A stretch of DNA of 64,000 nucleotides, from positions 228,155 to 292,154 of the forward strand of contig NZ_SRSH01000002.1 in the NCBI RefSeq assembly GCF_006175985.1. Reading direction: 5' to 3'. This stretch comes from Methylotetracoccus oryzae. GTDB taxonomy: Bacteria > Pseudomonadota > Gammaproteobacteria > Methylococcales > Methylococcaceae. Shown here in pieces: positions 52,549 through 61,918 of this stretch (its first letter is position 1; each line of letters starts with the position of its first letter). The notes beneath the pieces were generated by a model. The model had not been told where the DNA came from. It saw nothing but the letters and a program-made list of their open reading frames with translations, and did no database searches. The position numbers and the translations under genes are program-made.

Positions 52549-53829
52549 ATGAGTGATGAGAAGCATGGCAAAGACGGAGGCGGACGGCTGCTGTACTGTT
52601 CGTTTTGCGGCAAGAGCCAGCACGAAGTCCGCAAACTGATCGCCGGGCCTGCTGTCTTCGTCTGCGATGAATGCGTGGAACTGTGCAACGACATCATCCG
52701 GGAAGAGCTCCAGGAAAATGTTGCCGCCAGTGTCGACAAACTGCCCAAGCCCAAGGAAATCAAGGCTGTACTCGACGAGTACGTGATCGGGCAGGAGAAG
52801 GCCAAGCGGATACTTGCGGTTGCGGTCTACAACCACTACAAGCGATTGCGGATCCACTCGAATTCGAAGAAGAGCGACGTCGAACTGGCCAAGAGCAATA
52901 TCCTGCTGATCGGCCCGACCGGTTCAGGCAAGACCTTGCTCGCCGAGACGCTCGCCCGCCTGCTGGATGTCCCTTTTACGATCGCCGATGCCACGACGCT
53001 GACGGAAGCGGGCTATGTCGGGGAGGACGTTGAGAACATCATCCAGAAGATCCTGCAGAAGTGCGATTACGATGTCGAGAAGGCCGAGCAGGGCATCGTT
53101 TACATTGACGAAATCGACAAGATCTCGCGGAAATCCGACAACCCGTCCATCACGCGCGACGTATCCGGCGAGGGGGTCCAGCAGGCGCTGTTGAAATTGA
53201 TCGAAGGCACCGTTGCCTCGGTGCCGCCGCAGGGCGGGCGCAAGCACCCTCAGCAGGAATTCCTTCAGGTCAACACGGCCAATATCCTTTTCATCTGTGG
53301 CGGGGCGTTCGCGGGTCTCGACAAGATCATCCGCGCGCGATCGGAGCGGGGTGGAATCGGCTTCTCGGCCGATGTGAAGAGCAAGGACGACCAGCGGAAT
53401 GTGGGCGAAATCCTGTCGGATGTCGAGGCTGAGGACTTGATCCGGTATGGGTTGATTCCGGAGTTCGTGGGTCGCCTGCCGGTGGTGGCAACCCTCGAAG
53501 AGTTGGATGAGTCGGCCTTGGTGCGGATTCTGACCGAACCGAAGAACTCGCTGCTGCGCCAGTATCGCAAGCTGTTCGAAATGGAAGGGTGCGAACTGGA
53601 GATTCGGGATGACGCTCTGAGCGCCATCGCCCGCAAGGCTATGGAGAGGAAGACAGGTGCGCGCGGCTTACGGACCATCCTCGAGCATGTTCTGCTCGAC
53701 ACGATGTACGAGTTGCCCTCGGCCCAGCACATAGCCAAAGTCGCGATCGATGAGAAAGTGATCAAGGGCGAGTCAGAGCCGTATACCATCTACAAGAGTA
53801 CCGAGCGGCAGTGTGCCGGCGCGGATTGA
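52549..53829 (+). CDS. clpX: ClpX ATPase
   Basis: Unfoldase that feeds ClpP. The N-terminal zinc-binding domain has [14 protein letters not shown] and CDECVELC; the AAA+ module has Walker [16 protein letters not shown] near residue 121, Walker [15 protein letters not shown], the pore loop YVGEDVEN, and sensor 2 in [15 protein letters not shown]. The C-terminus ends close to the usual length (426 residues). GAGGAG precedes the ATG. Confidence 0.99.
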   Translation: MSDEKHGKDGGGRLLYCSFCGKSQHEVRKLIAGPAVFVCDECVELCNDIIREELQENVAASVDKLPKPKEIKAVLDEYVIGQEKAKRILAVAVYNHYKRLRIHSNSKKSDVELAKSNILLIGPTGSGKTLLAETLARLLDVPFTIADATTLTEAGYVGEDVENIIQKILQKCDYDVEKAEQGIVYIDEIDKISRKSDNPSITRDVSGEGVQQALLKLIEGTVASVPPQGGRKHPQQEFLQVNTANILFICGGAFAGLDKIIRARSERGGIGFSADVKSKDDQRNVGEILSDVEAEDLIRYGLIPEFVGRLPVVATLEELDESALVRILTEPKNSLLRQYRKLFEMEGCELEIRDDALSAIARKAMERKTGARGLRTILEHVLLDTMYELPSAQHIAKVAIDEKVIKGESEPYTIYKSTERQCAGAD

Positions 53830-53864
53830 ACTTTAGGGCGGTTTTTCTGCGCATTGTCCTCATT

Positions 53865-53886
53865 CAGCCCGGCGGGTGTCGGGCTG
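53865..53886 (+). other. Weak hairpin after clpX
   Basis: CAGCCCG and CGGGCTG form a 7-bp stem with an 8-base loop, 36 bases after the clpX stop and upstream of the lon promoter. No T-run; partial termination is possible. Confidence 0.35.
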
Positions 53887-53922
53887 CTCTCCTCCAAGCG
53901 GGAATTTAAAGGGTCTCTTCCG

Positions 53923-53951
53923 CTTGTTTGTGCGGGTCCGCGCCCCCATGT
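53923..53951 (+). promoter_or_regulatory. Possible sigma-32 promoter of lon
   Basis: CTTGTTT at 53923-53929 and CCCCATGT at 53944-53951 are 14 bases apart. The second fits the heat-shock -10 consensus CCCCATNT fully and the first fits CTTGAAA at five of seven positions. lon starts 43 bases downstream and is heat-induced in relatives. Confidence 0.65.
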
Positions 53952-53993
53952 CGTTGCGGAGCACCTAAAACCAGACATCGGCACGCCTAATCC

Positions 53994-56423
53994 ATGGAAA
54001 ATTCCAATCCCCAGTTGCCCGGTTCAGCCGCCATCGTCGTCCCGGTCCTGCCGTTACGCGATGTCGTCGTCTACCCCCATATGGTCATTCCGCTCTTCGT
54101 GGGGCGGGAGAAGTCGATCGTCGCGCTCGACGTCGCGATGAAGGACAACAAGCAGATTCTGCTGGTCGCGCAGAAAGACGCGGAGATCGACGATCCCGCG
54201 TTCGAGGATCTGTATGCAGTGGGCACCCTGTCGAACATCCTGCAACTGTTGAAGTTGCCCGATGGCACGGTGAAGGTCCTGGTCGAGGGCGAGCAACGAA
54301 GCCGCGTCGAGCGCTACGTCGCACAGGATCGGCACTACGTGGCCGAGGTGTCGCGGATGGCTGAGGAAGTCAGCCTGACGGAACAGGAAGTCGACGTGCT
54401 GATGCGGACCGCTGTTACCACGTTCGATCAATACGTCAAACTGAACAAGCGTATACCGCCCGAGGTCGTCAACTCTCTTTCCGGAATCGATGACGCGAGC
54501 CGCCTGTCGGACACGATCGCGGCCCACATGACGATCAAGATCGAGGAGAAGCAGAGCATCCTCGAAACGATGGATATCGTGATCCGGCTGGAGAAGTTGA
54601 TCACCCTTATGGAGGGTGAGAACGACATGCTGGAGCTTGAGCGCAGAGTCCGCGGACGCGTCAAGCAGCAGATGGAGAAGAACCAGCGCGAGTACTATCT
54701 GAACGAGCAGATGAAGGCCATTCAGAAAGAGCTCGGTGAAATGGAGGACGCGCCGAACGAGTTCGAGGAACTGGCGCGGAAGATTCAGAAATCCGGTATG
54801 TCACCGGCCGCGCGCCAGAAGGCAGAGGCGGAGTTGAACAAGCTCAAGCTGATGTCGCCGATGTCGGCGGAGGCGACGGTCGTGCGGAACTATATCGACT
54901 GGATGGTCGGTATGCCCTGGAAGAAGCGGACCAAGGTCAGCAATGACCTGGCCAAGGCAGAGGAAGTTCTGGAACGCGAGCACTATGGCCTGGATAAGGT
55001 CAAGGAGCGTATCGTCGAGTACTTGGCGGTGCAACAGCGCGTCAAGAAGATGAAGGGGCCCATCCTCTGTCTGGTCGGGCCACCGGGCGTGGGCAAGACT
55101 TCCTTGGGCCAATCGATCGCGCGCGCGACTAACCGGAAATACGTGCGTATGGCCTTGGGCGGCGTTCGGGACGAGGCAGAGATCCGCGGCCATCGGCGGA
55201 CGTACATCGGGTCGATGCCCGGCAAGATCCTGCAGAATTTGTCCAAGGTGAAGACCTGCAATCCGGTCTTCATGCTGGATGAAATCGACAAGATGTCGAT
55301 GGATTTCCGTGGTGATCCGGCCTCTGCGTTGCTCGAGGTTCTGGACCCGGAGCAGAACCATACTTTCGGCGATCACTACCTCGAGGTGGATTTCGATCTT
55401 TCGGAGGTGATGTTCATCGCGACGGCCAATACCCTGAACATCCCGGCACCCTTGTTGGACCGCATGGAGGTCATCCGGATCGCCGGCTATACCGAGGCCG
55501 AGAAGATCAACATCGCAATTCGGTATCTGGTGCCCAAACAGTTGAAGAACAACGGTTTGAAGGCTCAGGAGATTCAGATCAGCGAAAGCGCAATACGAGA
55601 TATCGTCCGGTTTTACACGCGCGAGGCAGGGGTACGTAATCTTGAGCGCGAGATAGCGAAAATCTGTCGTAAGGTCGTGAAGAATCTGGTTTTGAAGCCG
55701 AGCACGAAACGCGTCACGGTGACACACCGCAACCTGTCGGATTTCCTTGGGGTCTCGCGCTTTCGGTATGGACGAGCCGAGGAGCAGGATCAGGTGGGGC
55801 AGGTCACAGGCCTGGCCTGGACCGAGGTCGGCGGCGAGCTGTTGACTATCGAGGCCGTGGTGATCCCGGGCACGGGAAAGCAGACGTACACCGGCAAGCT
55901 CGGGGAGGTCATGCAGGAGTCGATTCAGACGGCCATTACCGTCGCTCGGTCGCGCACGGATCATCTCGGTATAGAAGCGAGCTTCTACCAGAAGCACGAC
56001 ATGCATGTGCACGTTCCGGAAGGCGCCACCCCGAAGGATGGGCCGAGTGCGGGAATCGGCATGTGCACGGCATTGATCTCGGCTCTGACGAAGATCCCGG
56101 TTCGATCGGATGTGGCGATGACCGGAGAGATCACACTGCGGGGCGAGGTTCTACCGATCGGTGGCCTTAAGGAAAAGTTGCTGGCTGCTCACCGCGGAGG
56201 CATCACAACGGTCGTAATCCCCCAGGAAAACGAAAAGGATCTGGTCGACATACCCAAGAATATCAAGCAAGACCTGAAGATCGTCACCGTCAAATGGATC
56301 GATGAGGTATTGCGTACGGCGCTGCAGCACATGCCGGAGCCTCTCCAGTCCGAGGCAGTGGCTGCCGAGGTTGACGCGAGTGCGAAGCAGAATGGCAGTG
56401 CAGGGATGGTCACCGCGCACTGA
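53994..56423 (+). CDS. lon: Lon ATP-dependent protease
   Basis: 809-residue AAA+ protease for damaged and regulatory proteins. N-terminal substrate domain ([20 protein letters not shown]), long coiled coil, Walker [18 protein letters not shown] near residue 360, Walker [14 protein letters not shown], and the protease domain with catalytic Ser in [11 protein letters not shown] near residue 685 and Lys in [14 protein letters not shown]. Start ATG is supported by alignment with the family. hupB follows, as is usual. Confidence 0.99.
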   Translation: MENSNPQLPGSAAIVVPVLPLRDVVVYPHMVIPLFVGREKSIVALDVAMKDNKQILLVAQKDAEIDDPAFEDLYAVGTLSNILQLLKLPDGTVKVLVEGEQRSRVERYVAQDRHYVAEVSRMAEEVSLTEQEVDVLMRTAVTTFDQYVKLNKRIPPEVVNSLSGIDDASRLSDTIAAHMTIKIEEKQSILETMDIVIRLEKLITLMEGENDMLELERRVRGRVKQQMEKNQREYYLNEQMKAIQKELGEMEDAPNEFEELARKIQKSGMSPAARQKAEAELNKLKLMSPMSAEATVVRNYIDWMVGMPWKKRTKVSNDLAKAEEVLEREHYGLDKVKERIVEYLAVQQRVKKMKGPILCLVGPPGVGKTSLGQSIARATNRKYVRMALGGVRDEAEIRGHRRTYIGSMPGKILQNLSKVKTCNPVFMLDEIDKMSMDFRGDPASALLEVLDPEQNHTFGDHYLEVDFDLSEVMFIATANTLNIPAPLLDRMEVIRIAGYTEAEKINIAIRYLVPKQLKNNGLKAQEIQISESAIRDIVRFYTREAGVRNLEREIAKICRKVVKNLVLKPSTKRVTVTHRNLSDFLGVSRFRYGRAEEQDQVGQVTGLAWTEVGGELLTIEAVVIPGTGKQTYTGKLGEVMQESIQTAITVARSRTDHLGIEASFYQKHDMHVHVPEGATPKDGPSAGIGMCTALISALTKIPVRSDVAMTGEITLRGEVLPIGGLKEKLLAAHRGGITTVVIPQENEKDLVDIPKNIKQDLKIVTVKWIDEVLRTALQHMPEPLQSEAVAAEVDASAKQNGSAGMVTAH

Positions 56424-56487
56424 TCGCAGCCCAACTTGAAGGCCACTCTCGAGAGCCTGGAACGCGCGGGGGACAAGGACTTCTTGC

Positions 56488-56517
56488 TTGACACGCGTTT
56501 TTTGCAGTTGCTAAAGT
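56488..56517 (+). promoter_or_regulatory. Sigma-70 promoter of hupB
   Basis: TTGACA at 56488-56493 is a perfect -35; TAAAGT at 56512-56517, 18 bases later, fits as -10. The transcript would start near 56524 and carry the short leader frame before hupB. Confidence 0.7.
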
Positions 56518-56569
56518 CTGCGTCGGGCTGGCGATGCTTGGCTGTAAACCCGCAAAAGGAAATAGACTC

Positions 56570-56602
56570 ATGACCAAGACACTGGACGGGGGACGTAACT
56601 AG
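56570..56602 (+). CDS. Ten-codon leader frame abutting hupB
   Basis: ATG at 56570 opens a frame MTKTLDGGRN that ends in TAG directly before the hupB ATG (TAGATG). AAAAGGA lies ten bases before it. Whether it is translated cannot be shown from sequence; its placement suggests coupling to hupB. Confidence 0.4.
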   Translation: MTKTLDGGRN

Positions 56603-56875
56603 ATGAATAAAGCGGAATTGATTCAGGCGGTCGCGGATGCCACCGACCTGAATAAAGCGGAGGCCGGACGCGCGGTTGATGCGGTTATCGACGCCATCAC
56701 CGCAGCGCTGAAAAAGGAGGACACGGTCTCCCTGGTCGGTTTTGGTACGTTTGCCGTCAAGTCGCGCGCAGAGCGGCAGGGCCGAAATCCTCAGACGGGT
56801 GACACGATCACGATCCAGGCAGCAAAGATTCCTTCTTTCAAGCCTGGAAAAGCACTGAAAGATGCTGTAAGCTAG
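56603..56875 (+). CDS. hupB: HU-beta, DNA-binding protein
   Basis: 90-residue histone-like protein that bends and compacts DNA. Marks: [40 protein letters not shown] with the DNA-binding arm, and [14 protein letters not shown] at the end. It follows lon with its own promoter. GGGGGA within the leader frame serves as ribosome site. Confidence 0.99.
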   Translation: MNKAELIQAVADATDLNKAEAGRAVDAVIDAITAALKKEDTVSLVGFGTFAVKSRAERQGRNPQTGDTITIQAAKIPSFKPGKALKDAVS

Positions 56876-56884
56876 GCGTTCTTT

Positions 56885-56960
56885 GGGTGCTTAGCTCAGC
56901 TGGGAGAGCATCGCCCTTACAAGGCGAGGGTCGTAGGTTCGATCCCTACAGCACCCACCA
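56885..56960 (+). tRNA. tRNA-Val (anticodon TAC)
   Basis: Acceptor stem GGGTGCT/AGCACCC, D-arm TAGCTCAGCTGGGAGAGCA, anticodon stem TCGCC/GGCGA with loop CTTACAA (anticodon TAC), T-arm GTAGGTTCGATCCCTAC, encoded CCA. It starts ten bases after the hupB stop and so is probably cut from a shared transcript. Confidence 0.97.
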
Positions 56961-56973
56961 CCCAGCCAGTTTT

Positions 56974-57050
56974 GGAGCGGTAGTTCAGTTGGTCAGAATA
57001 CCGGCCTGTCACGCCGGGGGTCGCGGGTTCGAGCCCCGTCCGCTCCGCCA
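56974..57050 (+). tRNA. tRNA-Asp (anticodon GTC)
   Basis: Acceptor stem GGAGCGG/CCGCTCC, D-arm TAGTTCAGTTGGTCAGAAT, anticodon stem CCGGC/GCCGG with loop CTGTCAC (anticodon GTC), T-arm with GGGTTCGAGCCCC, encoded CCA. It lies 13 bases after tRNA-Val and is followed by a terminator. Confidence 0.97.
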
Positions 57051-57060
57051 ATAGCTGAAT

Positions 57061-57092
57061 AAACCCCGAACATTCGTTTCGGGGTTTTTCTT
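57061..57092 (+). terminator. Intrinsic terminator after tRNA-Asp
   Basis: AAACCCCGAA pairs with TTCGGGGTTT (10 bp, 7-base loop), followed by TTCTT. It closes the hupB-tRNA-Val-tRNA-Asp unit before ppiD. Confidence 0.85.
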
Positions 57093-57127
57093 ATCCAGAT
57101 TCCGATTCGAATCCACAGGTTTGCGCC

Positions 57128-59005
57128 ATGCTGCAGGCAATACGTGACCGTGCCCATGGGATTTTTTCCTGGGTGTTGCTCATCATCATTGGTGTTCCTT
57201 TTGCCCTCTGGGGGATTCAAAACTACCTGGACACCGGCCAGGAAAGCCCGCTGGCCGTCGTTGGAAAGCGCAAGCTGTATGAGCGGGACGTAAACCGAGC
57301 GTACGAGCAGAGTCTCCAAAGCATGCCGAGTCTGGCGCAGTTCGACGAGAAGGAGATCAAGCGGCAGTCGCTGGAGCGACTCATTCGCGAGGAGTTGATC
57401 GCCGAAGCGACCGATGCGCACCAGTTGCGGGTCAGCGATGACGGCGTGCGTGATTTTCTGCAGGGGTTGCCCTATTTTCAGACCGATGGTGCTTTCGACA
57501 GGGAGAAGTATCGTCAGCTTCTGGCATCGCAGAATCTTTCTCCCGCCGAGTACGCCGAGCAGGTGCGACGCGCGATGGCCATGGAGCAATACCAGCGCGG
57601 TATCACGGACAGTGCGCTGGTGCCTGAGGCTCAGGTCGAATCCCTTTATCGGCTCCGGAACCAGCAGCGCTCCATTGATTATGTCGTGATCCCATCGCTG
57701 AAATCAGAGCAGCCGGTGACCGAGTCCGACATAAGTGCTTATTACGAAACTCATCGAGCGGATTTCCGTGAACCTGAAACCGTCAGCATAGACTATCTGT
57801 TGCTGACCTTGGACGAGCTTGCCGGTAGCGTAAATCCCAACGAGTCAGAACTCCGCAGCTTCTACGAGGAGCAAAAGGGCGCCTTTACCACCGAGGAGCG
57901 GCGACGTGTGAGCCACATACTGATCGCTGCCGAGGAAGGCAATGCGGACGCTGACAAGGCGGCTCTGGCGAAGATTCAGGCGATCCGAGAGCGGCTGGCA
58001 AACGGCGAAACCTTTGCGAAACTGGCGAAGGAACAATCGGAGGACACCGTATCGGCTGCCAAGGGTGGAGACCTTGGGGTTCTGGCCAAAGGAACCATCG
58101 ACCCCGCCCTGGAGAAAGCGGCGAAGGCATTGGCGAAGGGTCAGGTCTCGGATCCGGTGCGGACGCCGTTCGGTTACCACTTGATCCAGACGACCGAGCT
58201 GGAGCCCGGAAGCACCAAGAGTTTCGAACAGGCCAAGCCGGAACTCGTCAAAATGTTTCAGCGAAACGCAGCCGACAGCCGGTTTTACGAGCTCGGCCAG
58301 AAGCTGACTGAGCTTTCGTTCGAACACCCGGATACCCTGGAGCCGGCCGCCAAGATGCTCGGCAAGTCCGCGCAGACCAGTGCGCCTTTCACGCGCGAGA
58401 CGGGCGAGGGGTTGACCGCCAAACCTGCGGTCCGGGACGCTGCTTTCAGCGAAGACGTTCTGAACGGCAAGAACAGCGATCTGATCGAGCTGAGCCCCGA
58501 AGAGGTCGCAGTCATTCGGGTTCGCGATCATCGCCCGGCGGCAGACCGTGCCTTGGAAGCCGTTCGGGCCCAGGTCATCGAGCGCATCCGGCATGAGCGC
58601 TCTGTGGCCCTGACGCAGCAGCGTGCGGCGGACACGGTAAAGGCGCTGGATGGCGGTGCGACACTGACGGATCAAGCCAAGGCCTTGCGCGTGCAGGTGC
58701 AGTCACCCGCTCCATTCCGTCGCGACTCCGACGCCCTGCCGGAGCCTTTGGTCACCGCAGTGTTCGGCGCAGGCCGACCCAAGGATGCTCAGCACATCAA
58801 CGGGTTGGTAGCGATCGACGATGGTTCACAAGCCGTCTATCAGCTGAAGTCCGTGGTTGACGGGAAGTCTGGCGAGGGAGATCAGGAACTCGGGCGTCTG
58901 AGAGAGTATCTGAACAACTATGCGGGCCAGCGGCAATTTACGGCGTGGGTTGATCAATTGCGGCGAGAGGCTGACGTCGAAATCACACGCTCTGAGCAGC
59001 CTTGA
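57128..59005 (+). CDS. ppiD: PpiD-type periplasmic folding factor
   Basis: 625-residue membrane-anchored peptidyl-prolyl isomerase/chaperone that meets proteins leaving the Sec channel. N-terminal membrane helix at residues 10-30 (GIFSWVLLIIIGVPFALWGI), SurA-like chaperone part (LERLIREELIAEATDAHQLR), and a parvulin domain at about 257-355 (RRVSHILIAAEEGNADADKA, KGGDLGVLAKGTIDPALEKA, VRTPFGYHLIQT). The C-terminal chaperone half follows. Start ATG with normal anchor. Fits its usual place after hupB. Confidence 0.97.
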   Translation: MLQAIRDRAHGIFSWVLLIIIGVPFALWGIQNYLDTGQESPLAVVGKRKLYERDVNRAYEQSLQSMPSLAQFDEKEIKRQSLERLIREELIAEATDAHQLRVSDDGVRDFLQGLPYFQTDGAFDREKYRQLLASQNLSPAEYAEQVRRAMAMEQYQRGITDSALVPEAQVESLYRLRNQQRSIDYVVIPSLKSEQPVTESDISAYYETHRADFREPETVSIDYLLLTLDELAGSVNPNESELRSFYEEQKGAFTTEERRRVSHILIAAEEGNADADKAALAKIQAIRERLANGETFAKLAKEQSEDTVSAAKGGDLGVLAKGTIDPALEKAAKALAKGQVSDPVRTPFGYHLIQTTELEPGSTKSFEQAKPELVKMFQRNAADSRFYELGQKLTELSFEHPDTLEPAAKMLGKSAQTSAPFTRETGEGLTAKPAVRDAAFSEDVLNGKNSDLIELSPEEVAVIRVRDHRPAADRALEAVRAQVIERIRHERSVALTQQRAADTVKALDGGATLTDQAKALRVQVQSPAPFRRDSDALPEPLVTAVFGAGRPKDAQHINGLVAIDDGSQAVYQLKSVVDGKSGEGDQELGRLREYLNNYAGQRQFTAWVDQLRREADVEITRSEQP

Positions 59006-59493
59006 ACCTCAAAGATTCAGCGGTCACCCCTCGCGACCTGACATTGCATCTGCCGGTGCCACCTACGCCCGCGGCGTAACTGGACTCTTCTGGCTAACCG
59101 CGTCGAACAGACGGTCCCGTCAAGGGGCGGCGGCTAGGGTTCTGGGCTGAGCCGCCCTTTGCTGCACGGGCGTCGCAGACCTCGCGTCTGCTTGGTCTCC
59201 ATCCCGCTCGGTATGGTCTCCGCTGTTGGCTGAACCGCCACTTCGTGGGTGAATTCGCGTTAAGCGCTGTGATGCAGTTCCGATAGCGCTCGACCTGGGC
59301 GGGCCCAAACGTTGGATTATTCGGCGTGGGCGAGGGGCCTGTGCGCTGGATAATGCGCGAGACTAAGACGTCAGCCGGACATCCGATGCAGAAACAATGC
59401 GTTGACGGGATATCCAGGAATTAGATTACCAGAGACCGATATTGCGGTTCGCATCTTGAAATGCCGTACGCAATTTGAAAAAACTTCGACGAG
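59006..59493 (+). other. Gap between ppiD and tRNA-Ser
   Basis: 488 bp without a recognised gene. It holds the hairpin at 59125-59160. Other short frames on both strands lack likeness to known families. Confidence 0.5.
59125..59160 (+). terminator. Terminator-like hairpin after ppiD
   Basis: GGGCGGC at 59125-59131 pairs with GCCGCCC at 59151-59157 over a 19-base loop and is followed by TTT. It lies 119 bases after the ppiD stop. Confidence 0.5.
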
Positions 59494-59586
59494 TGGCGGA
59501 GAGGGCGGGATTCGAACCCGCGTGCCGGATCTCTCCGACCATCCGATTTCGAGTCGGCGCCGTTATGACCGCTTCGGTACCTCTCC
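59494..59586 (-). tRNA. tRNA-Ser (anticodon CGA)
   Basis: On the minus strand: acceptor stem GGAGAGG/CCTCTCC, D-arm with CCG...CGG, anticodon loop CTCGAAA (anticodon CGA) on stem GCCGA/TCGGA, whose outer G-A pair is a mismatch, long variable arm, T-arm GCGGGTTCGAATCCCGC, and encoded CCA. The length (93) and long variable arm are those of class II tRNA-Ser. Confidence 0.93.
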
Positions 59587-59946
59587 TGTATCGAGCTTCG
59601 TATGATAACCGAACTCGTGCGAAAGTTGAATCGGTGTGGCGGTCCAAGGGCTCCGGTGTTTGCGGTCGCGGGGGCTGATCGGGCAGCTGAAAGGGCTGGC
59701 TCCTCGTACGTCGGACAGAGCGCTCGCCCGCGGCCTCGAGGCCTAGTGACCCCTTTGCGGGCCAGGAAGGCCGACCGATGCTGCGTTTCGGCGAAGCCCG
59801 CATTAAACTGCGTGTACTCATGATCCGTATCGTCACTTAGTGCCCCACTAAGGCGACGTTTAACGCTGTATGCCTTTGCGGCTGCAGCATCGAGTCCCCG
59901 GCCGCATGCCTTTGATCAATCGACCGACCCGAGGATCGCCGCCGGG
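59587..59946 (+). other. Gap between tRNA-Ser and the HAD gene
   Basis: 360 bp with no recognised gene. The tRNA-Ser promoter must lie in its left part on the minus strand. A hairpin lies at 59836-59852. Confidence 0.5.
59836..59852. other. Short hairpin in the gap
   Basis: CTTAGTG and CACTAAG pair perfectly around a 3-base loop, and outer CGTC/GACG could extend the stem with bulges (59831-59858). No T-run and no repeat of it seen elsewhere in the window. Confidence 0.35.
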
Positions 59947-60732
59947 ATGACCCTGCCGAACGCCTTGAAGGCCCTCATCATCGATTTGGATGGCGTGTTG
60001 TTCGTCGACCAGGAGCCTGTCGAGGGTGCTACCGAGGCGCTTGTGCGCCTAAAGACGGCGGGCCTCAACTGCCGTTTCGCGACCAATACCAGTACGCTCA
60101 GCTCCGAGGCGCTCCATCGCAAGCTGCTCGACATGGGCCTGCCGGTCGAACGTCATGAGATCCTCAGTGCCCCTGCGGCAGTGCATCGGTATCTGCGGGA
60201 ACGCCCGGGGTCAAGCTGCTGTCTCTTGCTGGCCGAAGATGTTCGGACAGACTTCAAGGACATTCCTCAGGTGGAACTCGAACAGGCCGACTTTGTGGTG
60301 CTCGGCGACATTGGAGACGCGCTGACACGAGGGTTGCTGGACGCAGTCTTCAATCGACTGATGAATGGCGGCCAGTTGCTCGCAGTGCACAAGAATCGTT
60401 TCTGGCAAACGCGCACCGGGCTCCGTATGGACATCGGCGGGTTCGTGGCGGCGCTGGAGTATGCGACAGGGCGAGCGGCGCAGGTCATGGGTAAGCCATC
60501 GGCGGATTTTTTCCGCATTGCGCTCGCAGACCTTGGGGCAGATTCGAGCGAGGTCATCATGGTGGGCGATGACATTGATGCCGACATCGGGGGCGCGCAG
60601 CGGCTCGGCATCCGCGGAGTACTCACCCGTACGGGAAAATTTCGACAGACCTATGTCGATGCCAGCAAAATCCATCCCGCGGCGATCATCGCCTCATTCC
60701 GGGAACTCCCAGCCCTGCTCGGACTTGAGTAA
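59947..60732 (+). CDS. HAD-superfamily hydrolase, LHPP/NagD-like
   Basis: A 261-residue class IIA HAD phosphatase. Motif I is LIIDLDGVLFVDQEPVEGA at residues 10-28, motif II lies in CRFATNTSTLSSEAL, the Lys in MGKPSADFFRIAL, and motif IV in VIMVGDDIDADIGGAQRLGI. It resembles the LHPP (phospholysine phosphohistidine inorganic pyrophosphate phosphatase) branch. Substrate unknown. It stands alone, 138 bp before the glycan genes. Confidence 0.88.
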   Translation: MTLPNALKALIIDLDGVLFVDQEPVEGATEALVRLKTAGLNCRFATNTSTLSSEALHRKLLDMGLPVERHEILSAPAAVHRYLRERPGSSCCLLLAEDVRTDFKDIPQVELEQADFVVLGDIGDALTRGLLDAVFNRLMNGGQLLAVHKNRFWQTRTGLRMDIGGFVAALEYATGRAAQVMGKPSADFFRIALADLGADSSEVIMVGDDIDADIGGAQRLGIRGVLTRTGKFRQTYVDASKIHPAAIIASFRELPALLGLE

Positions 60733-60870
60733 GCATTGCCGTGACTCTAAGCAGATGACAACACGGGTGTCTTCGGAGATGTCACGGGACCCCATGACAT
60801 GGCGGACGGGCGTGATGAGGATGCGCCGGCGCGACGCTACGAGCCGGCGGAGTGAGACGAAGGAGTCGAT

Positions 60871-61896
60871 TTGGATTCAATAGAGGGGGTATTCACGACG
60901 CTCCCCGGCGTTGCCATTGCCGCCTGGCTCATGACGGGCCTGATCCGACGGTATGCGCTGAGGCGGCTCATCGATGTGCCGAACGACCGGAGTTCGCACG
61001 TTGTGCCGACCCCGCGGGGCGGCGGTCTGGCCGTGGTCCTCGCCTTTTTCGTGGGGTGTTTCGCAGCGGTTGTGAGCGGCGCCATGTCGCCCGCCTTCCT
61101 GGGCCTGCTGGGCAGCGGGCTGATTGTGGCCGGTGCCGGCTTTTGGGATGACCACGGACATGTTCCCGCCCGCGTGAGGCTCGCCGCGCACACCGCGGCC
61201 GGGACTGTCGCGATCGGGCTGATCGGAGGATTTCATGAACTGCCCCTGGGTTCGTGGATGTTGCCTCTGGGTTGGTTCGGCACGGGCTTCGCGCTGTTGT
61301 GGCTGCTATGGTCACTAAACCTGTTCAATTTCATGGACGGCATCGATGCGATTGCCGGAACCGAGGCGATCTTCGTGGCCGGCGGAGCTCTGGCCCTAAT
61401 GGCCCTGCAGCCAGAGGGCCTCGGTGCGACCAGCGCCGCACTGGCTGTGCTGACGGCCGCGAACGCGGGCTTTCTGTGGTGGAACTGGCCGCCCGCGAAG
61501 ATCTTCCTGGGTGATGTCGGGAGCGGCTTCATCGGCTATTCTCTGGCGCTGATCGCGCTGGCCGACATGAGGAGCCCAGGCGGCGGGCTCGGATTACCGG
61601 TCTGGGTGATCCTGAACGGACTGTTCGTTGTCGATGCCACCTATACCCTCGCGCGGCGGGTCATTACGGGTCAGCGATGGTACTCGCCGCATCGTCTCCA
61701 CGCCTATCAGAAGGCCGCGACGATATTGGGTGGGCATCGGCCCGTGGTAATCTACGCGCTCTGCATCAACACCTTGTGGCTTCTACCTTGCGCGTTTGCC
61801 GCGCAGCGCTGGCCAAACTGGGCGGTTCCGTTGCTCGGCATGGCCCTCCTGCCGCTGCTCACTTTGGTCGTGCGGCTCAAGGCTGGCGATCCGTAA
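60871..61896 (+). CDS. WecA/WbpL-like sugar-phosphate transferase
   Basis: A 341-residue polytopic member of the MraY/WecA family that starts glycan synthesis by moving an amino-sugar phosphate from a UDP-sugar to undecaprenyl phosphate. Marks: IDVPNDRSSHVVPTPRGGGL near residue 34, the AGAGFWDDHGHV Asp pair, NLFNFMDGIDAIAG, KIFLGDVGSGFIGYSLAL, and the cytoplasmic SPHRLHAYQK His motif. Eleven or so helices. TTG start at 60871 with AAGGAG upstream. It probably feeds surface polysaccharide with the next gene. Confidence 0.93.
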   Translation: MDSIEGVFTTLPGVAIAAWLMTGLIRRYALRRLIDVPNDRSSHVVPTPRGGGLAVVLAFFVGCFAAVVSGAMSPAFLGLLGSGLIVAGAGFWDDHGHVPARVRLAAHTAAGTVAIGLIGGFHELPLGSWMLPLGWFGTGFALLWLLWSLNLFNFMDGIDAIAGTEAIFVAGGALALMALQPEGLGATSAALAVLTAANAGFLWWNWPPAKIFLGDVGSGFIGYSLALIALADMRSPGGGLGLPVWVILNGLFVVDATYTLARRVITGQRWYSPHRLHAYQKAATILGGHRPVVIYALCINTLWLLPCAFAAQRWPNWAVPLLGMALLPLLTLVVRLKAGDP

Positions 61897-61918
61897 CCCT
61901 TCCTGCCGTCCCGTCCCG

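Noticed and set aside
54801..56012. A 403-codon minus-strand frame opposite lon
   Set aside because: Shadow of lon; no domain or start signal.
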